A stretch of 18,445 bases of DNA, taken from the NCBI GenBank assembly GCA_039029515.1, contig JBCCFX010000065.1:1-18445 (forward strand), written 5' to 3'. The notes under the pieces are model-generated. The model saw only the letters and a program-made list of their open reading frames with translations. It was not told where the DNA came from and ran no database searches. The translations under genes were made by a program, and so were the position numbers. Each line of letters opens with the position of its first letter. Position 1 is the first letter of the stretch. Origin of the DNA: JBCCFX01 sp039029515 (GTDB taxonomy: Bacteria; Planctomycetota; Phycisphaerae; Phycisphaerales; SM1A02). Positions 12,601-18,445 of the stretch are shown one piece after another.

Positions 12601-14883
12601 TTACGAGCCGACAGATTCCGGCTTCTTGTCGCGGCCACCGCCGCCTCCGCCGCCGCCACGACGACGTCGACGCTTTCCACCATCGCCACCGCGATCGCCG
12701 CCGCCAGAGCCACCACCATCGCCGTCACCACCACCGCCGCCACCGTCTTCGTCGGTCATGACGGCCTTGCGTGACAGCTTGATGCGGCCGGTCTCATCAA
12801 CGTTGATGACCTTGACCTTGACGGTGTCGCCGATGCTGACAACATCTTCGACCTTGTTGACGTAGCCGTTGGCGAGCTCGGAGATGTGGCACATGCCATC
12901 GGTACCCGGCGCAATCTCGATGAACGCACCGAATTCCTTGGTCGAGATGACCTTGCCTTCGTAGATCGTGCCGACCTTGATCTCAGCGCAGAGCGCTTCG
13001 ACTTCAGCCTTGGCGGACTCGCCTGCGGCACCATCGGTCGATGCGATGAGCACGGTGCCATCGTTCTCGACGTCGACGGTGGCGCCGGTTCGTTCCTGAA
13101 TGGCGCGGATCGTCTTGCCGCCCGGACCGATCAGCTTGCCGATCTTCTCCGGATCGATCATGACCGTAAGGATGCGCGGCGCGAACTCGGACATCTCATC
13201 ACGCGGTGCCGGGATGGTCTTCTCCATCTCATCGATGAGGAAGATCCGGCCCTGTCGTGCCTGCTCGAAGATCGTTTCGATCTCTTCGAACCAGAGGCCG
13301 CGAGCCTTGAGATCGAGCTGAATGCCGGTGATCCCTTCGCGCGTGCCGGAGACCTTGAAGTCCATCTCACCGAAGAAGTCTTCTTCGCCAATGATGTCGG
13401 TCACGTGCGTGACGGTGCCATCGTCCGCGGTGAATCGGCCGACGGAGATACCCGCACACGTGCCCTTGATCGGCACGCCGGCGTCCATCATGGCGAGGCA
13501 ACCACCGCAGACCGAGGCCATCGACGATGAACCGTTGGATTCGGTGATGTCACTCACCACACGGATGGTGTACGGGAATTCTTCGATGTCCGGCAGGATC
13601 GCGAGCAGCGATCGTTCCGCGAGTGCACCGTGACCGACTTCACGTCGACCCGGACCCATGATGCGGCCTGCTTCGCCGACGCAGAACGGCGGGAAGTTGT
13701 AGTGCAGGTAGAACTTCTTCGCGTACTCAGGCATAAGACCGTCAACGATCTGCTCGTTGCGCGAAGTACCGAGCGTGCACGTCACGACCGACTGCGTCTC
13801 GCCACGCTGGAACAGCGCGGAGCCGTGCGTGCGTGAGAACATGCTCACTTCCATGTCGAGCGGACGGATCTGATCGAGATCACGACCGTCAGCACGCGTA
13901 CGGTGGTTGGCGACGAGACTGTGCGCGATCTTCTTTTCGAGGCGACGGAACGCTTCCTTCGCATCGCGCTGACGCTTCGATGCCGCGTCGTGATCCGATA
14001 CACTCAGACCGTCGGCGATGCTGAAGTGCTCGTCGATCATCTGGTCGCGCAGTTCGCGAATCGCGGTGCCACGGTCATGCTTGCCGTGGATCTTGCGGGC
14101 TTCGGTCATCTTGTCGGTGACAAGCTTCTTCACTTCCTCGACGACGTCGTCGGCAGGCAGCTTGAGGTTGTCGCCGATGTTCTTCTCCGTCGTGCCCGTC
14201 TTCTCCATCAGTTCCTGCTGCATTTCGATGAGCGGCTTGACGCCGTTCTCGTAGCCGAACTTGATGGCCGCAAGGACTTCGGATTCGGGAAGCTCGGCGG
14301 CGCCGACTTCAATCATGTTCACGCCATCGACGTGGCCAGACACGATGAGATCGAGATCGGAGAACTCGAGCTGTGCGTGTGTCGGGTTGATGACGAATTG
14401 TTCGCCGTCATCGGTGACGATGCGACCGACTCGCACGGTGCCGACCGGTCCCTGGAACGGCGCATCGGTGATGCTCAGGGCGGCGGAAGCGCCGGCACAG
14501 GCCAGGACATCCGCGTCGTTCTGCTCATCGTGGCTCATCACCCATGCCTGCAGCTGCACCTCGTCGACGAAGCCGTCGGGGAACAGCGGGCGCAACGGAC
14601 GGTCCATGTTGCGCATGGTGAGGACTTCCTTTTCCGACGGCGGACCTTCGCGCTTCTTGAAGCCGCCCGGGAACTTGCCGCCGGCGGCGTAGCGTTCGCG
14701 GTAGTCGCACTGCATGGGGAAGAAGTCGAGTCCCGGACGCGGGTCAGCCCGCATCGCGGTACACATGACGGACGTCTCGCCGTGCGAGACGAAGACGCAG
14801 CCTGACGCCAGCTTCGCGACCTTGCCGGTCTCGATGCGGAATGTCCTGCCGCCGATTTCTCGTTCAATGACAACGTGTTTCAT
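12601..14883 (-). CDS. pnp: Polyribonucleotide nucleotidyltransferase (PNPase)
   Basis: 3'-5' phosphorolytic exoribonuclease of RNA turnover, 760 aa. Domains in order: RNase PH 1 (about 10-145, with NMDRPLRPLFPDGF), helical domain (about 240-320), RNase PH 2 (about 325-550, with catalytic Asp502 and Asp508 in EEDFFGEMDFKV), KH (about 570-628, GKLIGPGGKTI), S1 (about 637-709, EFGAFIEIAPGTDGMCHISEL). The last 50 residues form a Gly-rich, Asp- then Arg-rich disordered tail (KRRRRR followed by eight Gly), unlike the short ends of many PNPases. It might bind RNA or partners. The ATG at 14883 matches the family start MKHVVIEREIGGR; the frame extends to 15003 without homology. It follows rpsO by 185 bp, the conserved rpsO-pnp order. 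That spacer can pair 14896-14902 with 14983-14989. Confidence 0.97.
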   Translation of the reverse strand: MKHVVIEREIGGRTFRIETGKVAKLASGCVFVSHGETSVMCTAMRADPRPGLDFFPMQCDYRERYAAGGKFPGGFKKREGPPSEKEVLTMRNMDRPLRPLFPDGFVDEVQLQAWVMSHDEQNDADVLACAGASAALSITDAPFQGPVGTVRVGRIVTDDGEQFVINPTHAQLEFSDLDLIVSGHVDGVNMIEVGAAELPESEVLAAIKFGYENGVKPLIEMQQELMEKTGTTEKNIGDNLKLPADDVVEEVKKLVTDKMTEARKIHGKHDRGTAIRELRDQMIDEHFSIADGLSVSDHDAASKRQRDAKEAFRRLEKKIAHSLVANHRTRADGRDLDQIRPLDMEVSMFSRTHGSALFQRGETQSVVTCTLGTSRNEQIVDGLMPEYAKKFYLHYNFPPFCVGEAGRIMGPGRREVGHGALAERSLLAILPDIEEFPYTIRVVSDITESNGSSSMASVCGGCLAMMDAGVPIKGTCAGISVGRFTADDGTVTHVTDIIGEEDFFGEMDFKVSGTREGITGIQLDLKARGLWFEEIETIFEQARQGRIFLIDEMEKTIPAPRDEMSEFAPRILTVMIDPEKIGKLIGPGGKTIRAIQERTGATVDVENDGTVLIASTDGAAGESAKAEVEALCAEIKVGTIYEGKVISTKEFGAFIEIAPGTDGMCHISELANGYVNKVEDVVSIGDTVKVKVINVDETGRIKLSRKAVMTDEDGGGGGGDGDGGGSGGGDRGGDGGKRRRRRGGGGGGGGRDKKPESVGS

Positions 14884-15068
14884 TTTGATTCCAGACTCTT
14901 GGTGTACTTGTGACAGCGACGCCGTCTCCGCGGAAGCGGTGACGCCGTCAGGCCATCGAAACCACACTGATATCGGTGGCGCCCAAGAGGAGGCAGTGGG
15001 CAAGGAACAGTACGTGAGTGTTCGTTGCCGACTCCCTTCCCGGAGGCGACCGCCGACTCAGCCCACTC

Positions 15069-15338
15069 TTACTTACGCAGACCCAGTCGCTTGATCAGCT
15101 GCGCGTACGCATCGTGATCCTTGCGCGACAGATAGCGGAGAAGACGGTTTCGCTTCCCGACAAGCATCAGCAATCCGCGACGTGACGCGTGATCGTGCTT
15201 GTGTTCACGGAGGTGATCCGTGAGCTGGGTGATGCGGGCCGTCAACAACGCAATCTGCACTTCGGGAGACCCTGCGTCACTGTCGTGACGACGGAACTCA
15301 GAAACCAGATTCTGCTTGACTTCAGCGGCGATACTCAT
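15069..15338 (-). CDS. rpsO: 30S ribosomal protein S15
   Basis: Primary 16S rRNA-binding protein of the small subunit platform. At 89 aa it has the standard length and carries the signature GSPEVQIALLTARI, then LREHKHDHASRRGLLMLV and KRNRLLRYL. The ATG at 15338 lies 10 nt after AGGAAG. Upstream codons to 15404 are open but not homologous. It is first in the rpsO-pnp operon. S15 represses its own mRNA in many bacteria through varied leader structures; a small GC hairpin lies in this leader (15376-15390). Confidence 0.97.
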   Translation of the reverse strand: MSIAAEVKQNLVSEFRRHDSDAGSPEVQIALLTARITQLTDHLREHKHDHASRRGLLMLVGKRNRLLRYLSRKDHDAYAQLIKRLGLRK

Positions 15339-15375
15339 GGTCGTCGCACTTCCTGTCTTCGGCCCGTCGCCCAGT

Positions 15376-15390
15376 CGGGGTTCCGCCCCG
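15376..15390 (-). promoter_or_regulatory. Small hairpin in the rpsO leader
   Basis: A CGGGG/CCCCG stem of 5 bp with a 5-nt loop lies 38-52 nt before the rpsO start. It could be part of an S15 autoregulatory structure, but it is too short to prove that. Confidence 0.25.
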
Positions 15391-15436
15391 TCCTGACGAG
15401 CCATTCATCGTTTGGCTGCGAATTTCAGAATCGGGG

Positions 15437-15465
15437 ATGATACCGAGTTTCCCGACCGATGACCA
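15437..15465 (-). promoter_or_regulatory. Candidate sigma-70 promoter of rpsO-pnp
   Basis: On the minus strand TGGTCA (15460-15465, four of six to TTGACA) is followed after exactly 17 bp by TATCAT (15437-15442, five of six to TATAAT). It lies about 100 bp upstream of the rpsO start and leaves room for the leader hairpin. Confidence 0.5.
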
Positions 15466-15513
15466 GCCGCCCCGCCGCCGGATTCGCCCCGAATCACCCC
15501 CCGAGAGGGCCAT

Positions 15514-16407
15514 TCAGCGATTGTCCATCGCCTCGGCGAGGGCGTCCCGGATCGATGATCGCAGGCTGAACATCAGAAATGCCAGCGAGAGCATGTAGCC
15601 CAGGATCCCGATGAAGATGATCGCCGACCCGCAACCCGCGATCTGAGCAAGGATTCCGAGCACGCGACCCAGCTGGCCGGTGACCCCCGCCACCAGCGCT
15701 TCGGCGACGGTCACCAACGCGACCACCATCAGGGCCCAGCGGAAGAATGACGCCGCTTCCTCCGCCTTGTACGCATCCTCGATATTCGGCACCCGCCGCG
15801 CGAGCTTTGCGATCCACAGCAGCACCCCGACCGAGGCCACCGTCAACGCCATCGCGAACAGCACCGTCAGACACTGCATCGTCCACCCCGGAGCCGCAGG
15901 ATAGATGTCGGCCATGAACGTATCCGCGAGACCAATCACGATCGCCGCGATCATCCCCCATCGCGCGACGGTGCGGACGGACCATACGGATTCACGCTCG
16001 CGGTCGCGCGGATCCTGTGCCGTGATCAGAATGCCCCCCACGGCAATCATCAACATCCCACCGAGCATGCCGACGTCCGACAGTCGCTCCGTCATATTGA
16101 ATGCGTTGCGACCCGTCACACCGGCGATATTGCCGATGACGCTCAGAATGACGGAGAGTATGACGAGCGAAAGCGAGCCGACCATCACCAGCGGCCCGTA
16201 CGCGATCAACGTGATCCCGCGATAGAGCACGCGAACCCATGACGGGTCCGCATGCTTCAGGAGATTTCCGATGAGTGACTTCTCGACCGCCGTCCCACAC
16301 TCAGGACACATGTCAGATTCGTCGAGACCGCGCAGGCTGTAGCCGCACGACACGCATGCGATACCAAGGTGTTCACTTGCAACCGGAGTGCTGTTCGTCT
16401 GCTCCAC
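15514..16407 (-). CDS. Unknown membrane protein with N-terminal zinc ribbon
   Basis: I do not recognise a named family. The 297-aa protein begins with a probable zinc ribbon, Cys18/Cys21 and Cys34/Cys37 in CVSCGYSLRGL and CPECG, a form often seen at the front of planctomycete proteins. About six or seven hydrophobic segments follow (near 64-95, 111-131, 150-168, 176-200, 221-241, 258-281), with a charged cytoplasmic-type loop at 132-146. No enzymatic motif was found. The start is a GTG at 16407; no other good start occurs before residue 33. It lies 59 bp downstream of the aminotransferase gene on the same strand and may share its transcript. Confidence 0.8.
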   Translation of the reverse strand: MEQTNSTPVASEHLGIACVSCGYSLRGLDESDMCPECGTAVEKSLIGNLLKHADPSWVRVLYRGITLIAYGPLVMVGSLSLVILSVILSVIGNIAGVTGRNAFNMTERLSDVGMLGGMLMIAVGGILITAQDPRDRERESVWSVRTVARWGMIAAIVIGLADTFMADIYPAAPGWTMQCLTVLFAMALTVASVGVLLWIAKLARRVPNIEDAYKAEEAASFFRWALMVVALVTVAEALVAGVTGQLGRVLGILAQIAGCGSAIIFIGILGYMLSLAFLMFSLRSSIRDALAEAMDNR

Positions 16408-16466
16408 ACGACAACCATCGCATTCAGCCGTCGTGCTGACAAGTCGCGAATCGGTCGCTCAGCGAC

Positions 16467-17687
16467 TCATGAGCACGCCGCCAGCCAGCGATGGATGCGA
16501 TCGCAGCCTTCACGAATCTGATCGTCAGCGATCGCGAAGCTCAGCCGAACATGCGTTGCCGCGCACGCCCCGAAGTCGTCGCCGGGCACGACCGCGACAT
16601 CCGCTTCTTCGAGCAACGCTTCGGCAAACGAGACCGCGTCGGTGATCGCACGGCCGCCGCCACTAGTGCGGCCGAAGTACGCACTGATATCCGGGAAGAC
16701 GTAGAACGCGCCGGTCGGCTTCGGGCATCGGACGTCTGGCCAGGTGCTGACCAGTTCGTGGATCAGTGCGCCGCGAAGCGCAAATGTCTGCCGCATCGAT
16801 TCGACATCGCCACTCGATTCCGTCAGCGCCGTGATGATGGATGGATAACAGAACGATGTGATGTTGCTCGTCATCTGACTCTGCAGTTTGGCCATCTGCT
16901 TCGCGAGCCCTTGCGGCGCGCATGCATACCCGATGCGCCAGCCGGTCATCGCGTACGCCTTGCTCATGCCGTTGATCGTGATCGTGCGCCCCGCAAGTTC
17001 CGGCCGTGCGCCAAGCGAGACGTGCGCATCATCACCGTAAATCAACTTCTCGTAGATCTCATCGCTGAGAATCACCACGTGCTCATGCCGCGCCAGCACA
17101 TCACCGAGCGCGCCAAGTTCATCCGGCGAATACATCGTGCCACATGGATTCGACGGACTGTTGATCATGAACACCGCCGTCCGATCGGTGATCGCCGCCT
17201 CAAGCTGTTCCGGCGTGATCTTAAAGTCGTTGTCGACTTCGCCTGCGACTTCGACCACCGTACCGCCAGCAAGCTCCACCATCGGTCGGTAGCTCACCCA
17301 CGCCGGCGTCGGCACGATGACGTCCTGATTCGCGCCGACATCAAGCAGGCATTGCAGCGCGAGATACAAGCTCTGCTTCGCACCCGTACTGATGCAGATG
17401 TCATCGGCGGTGCACGCAATGCCGTTCTCGCTCGAGAGCTTGGTGGCGATCGCCGCCCGCGCCGCGGGTGCGCCGATGACCGGCTGATACTTCGTCTGCC
17501 CCGCCTGCAGCGCCGCGATCGCCGACTGCTTGATGGCATCGGGCGTGTCGAAGTCCGGCTCGCCGGCACCAAAGCCGATCACATCCCGGCCTTTCGCCTT
17601 CAGCTGCTTCACGCGGGTCGAGACCGCGAGTGTGGCGGACGGCTTGATACTTCGGGCACGAGCTGACAGCGCAATCGTGGTAGTCAT
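16467..17687 (-). CDS. Class I PLP aminotransferase (aspartate / prephenate type)
   Basis: Pyridoxal-phosphate enzyme of fold type I, subgroup I-gamma by look, transferring amino groups between aspartate (or prephenate-derived acids) and 2-oxoglutarate. The 406-aa protein has FGAGEPDFDTP (39-49), Asn180 in NSPSNPCG, Asp209 in LSDEIYE, the PLP lysine Lys243 in NGMSKAYAMTGWRIGY, and the carboxylate-binding Arg381 in HVRLSFA. All key residues are present. The ATG at 17687 is preceded by GGAGAG at 9 nt. It is divergent from the FMN reductase gene across 130 bp. aspC is the likely name, but the substrate cannot be set from sequence. Confidence 0.94.
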   Translation of the reverse strand: MTTTIALSARARSIKPSATLAVSTRVKQLKAKGRDVIGFGAGEPDFDTPDAIKQSAIAALQAGQTKYQPVIGAPAARAAIATKLSSENGIACTADDICISTGAKQSLYLALQCLLDVGANQDVIVPTPAWVSYRPMVELAGGTVVEVAGEVDNDFKITPEQLEAAITDRTAVFMINSPSNPCGTMYSPDELGALGDVLARHEHVVILSDEIYEKLIYGDDAHVSLGARPELAGRTITINGMSKAYAMTGWRIGYACAPQGLAKQMAKLQSQMTSNITSFCYPSIITALTESSGDVESMRQTFALRGALIHELVSTWPDVRCPKPTGAFYVFPDISAYFGRTSGGGRAITDAVSFAEALLEEADVAVVPGDDFGACAATHVRLSFAIADDQIREGCDRIHRWLAACS

Positions 17688-17745
17688 GCGAGCATTCTCT
17701 CCAACTTGGCGATCCTCGCTACCGGTAGTTCGCCCCGATGTCGCC

Positions 17746-17780
17746 TACTATCCACTCGTCGAGTGGTGAATGACCACTCG
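17746..17780. promoter_or_regulatory. Operator-like palindrome with a third half-site between divergent genes
   Basis: CCACTCG-T-CGAGTGG (17752-17766) is a perfect 7+1+7 palindrome. A third CCACTCG follows after 7 bp (17774-17780). The -10-like TACTAT (17746-17751) abuts the left edge, so a bound protein would cover the start of transcription toward the FMN reductase gene. No clear -35 box was found. Confidence 0.5.
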
Positions 17781-17817
17781 AAGCGACTCAAATTCACACG
17801 ATTCCGGAGAATCATCC

Positions 17818-18393
17818 ATGCATCCGCGAATTCTCGCATTGTCCGGCAGTCTCCGAGCAGCGTCGTACAACACGCAACTCGTCCGTGTCGCCGCAGCCGC
17901 GGCCAGGGCTGCCGGCGCGGAAGTCACTGAGATCGAATTGCGTGATTATCCGCTGCCGGTCTTCAGCGAAGATCTGGAAGCGATCGAAGGCATGCCGGAA
18001 CATGCGTCGACGCTCAAAGCGATGTTCGCCGATGCCGACGGCCTGCTGATCTCGTCGCCGGAGTACAACAGTTCGGTCACCGCAGCCCTGAAGAACGTCA
18101 TCGATTGGATCAGCCGACCGACCGGGAAGGATGAACCGCCGCTGATCGCGTTCAACGGGAAGGTCGCGGGGCTGATGTCCGCCTCGCCGGGTGGTCTTGG
18201 CGGGATGCGCGGTCTTGTGCACCTGCGTGCGATCCTCGGCAACATTCGTGTGATCGTGCTGCCGGATCAGGTCGCGGTCTCCGCGGCCCATGATGCCTTC
18301 GATGAGCACGGCGCGCTGAAGGACGAGCGCAAGCGCGGCCAGATTGCGGGCATCGCGGAGCGCGTGGTCGAAGTCTGCTCGGCCCTGAACTGA
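17818..18393 (+). CDS. NADPH-dependent FMN reductase family protein
   Basis: Flavodoxin-like oxidoreductase of 191 aa that uses NAD(P)H to reduce FMN, quinones or azo compounds; the natural substrate is unknown. The phosphate-binding loop GSLRAASYN (10-18) and the flavin-contacting motif SSPEYNSSVTAALKNVIDW (79-97) are typical of the PF03358 group. SASPGGLGGMR (121-131) is also conserved there. The ATG at 17818 is 7 nt after GGAGA; an upstream ATG at 17770 would add 16 residues without homology. The remaining 52 bp of the window hold no further gene that I can support. Confidence 0.92.
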   Translation: MHPRILALSGSLRAASYNTQLVRVAAAAARAAGAEVTEIELRDYPLPVFSEDLEAIEGMPEHASTLKAMFADADGLLISSPEYNSSVTAALKNVIDWISRPTGKDEPPLIAFNGKVAGLMSASPGGLGGMRGLVHLRAILGNIRVIVLPDQVAVSAAHDAFDEHGALKDERKRGQIAGIAERVVEVCSALN

Positions 18394-18445
18394 ATCCGGT
18401 TCAACCTGATGACGCGAAGTCGTTAGACTACCGCCTCGTTTCGAG

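Noticed and set aside
12886..14805. Long plus-strand open frames opposite pnp (12886-13530 and 13903-14805)
   Set aside because: They are antisense to well-conserved PNPase domains; open frames here follow from high GC and codon bias.

Overview
The window looks like high-GC bacterial DNA, most likely from a planctomycete of the Phycisphaerae type. This is an inference from gene content: a complete archaeal-type topoisomerase VI, a sigma-70 factor with an unusual core, a membrane protein with a Cys-x2-Cys...Cys-x2-Cys ribbon of the kind common in planctomycetes, and intergenic REP-like doublets. No rRNA, tRNA or CRISPR array was seen, and no insertion sequence.

Layout. (a) Positions 1-~635 hold a plus-strand fragment of a modular type I polyketide synthase (end of the acyltransferase, linker, start of the dehydratase). 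It stops abruptly where the minus-strand 4Fe-4S membrane protein gene (to 2220) also loses its 3' end. Both genes are broken at the same point and CTAG tetramers cluster on the PKS side, so this is either an assembly chimera or a real rearrangement. (b) 2221-2597 is intergenic: nine copies of a 7-bp repeat, a REPIN-like GTAG...CTAC hairpin pair, and a terminator. (c) 2598-3653 encodes a divergent sigma-70 factor with a long AT-rich upstream region. A second REPIN-like pair and a terminator lie between it and ndk (4134-4604). (d) 4889-8007 is a two-gene topVIB-topVIA operon on the plus strand. (e) 8134-8790 encodes an ANTAR-type response regulator with two tandem hairpins in its leader. (f) 12449 down to 8793 is a tightly packed minus-strand operon: miaE, macro-domain protein, DUF547 protein, TIGR04283-like glycosyltransferase, and a histidine kinase that ends 2 bp from the response regulator. 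(g) rpsO-pnp (15338 down to 12601) has the conserved bacterial order, with a promoter candidate and a perfect 12-bp terminator hairpin. (h) Then come a ribbon-plus-membrane protein and an aspartate-type aminotransferase on the minus strand. The aminotransferase is divergent from an NADPH-dependent FMN reductase across a palindromic operator-like site.

How the genes relate. Much of the content is housekeeping: RNA turnover and ribosome (pnp, rpsO), tRNA modification (miaE), nucleotide balance (ndk), amino-acid metabolism. The parts most worth a second look are the bacterial topoisomerase VI with lysine-rich tails at the adjoining ends of its two subunits, the sigma factor lacking the usual promoter-melting tryptophans, the hairpin leader of the ANTAR regulator, the REPIN-like doublets, and the PKS junction. 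All identifications come from reading translated sequence and motifs; no database search was run.
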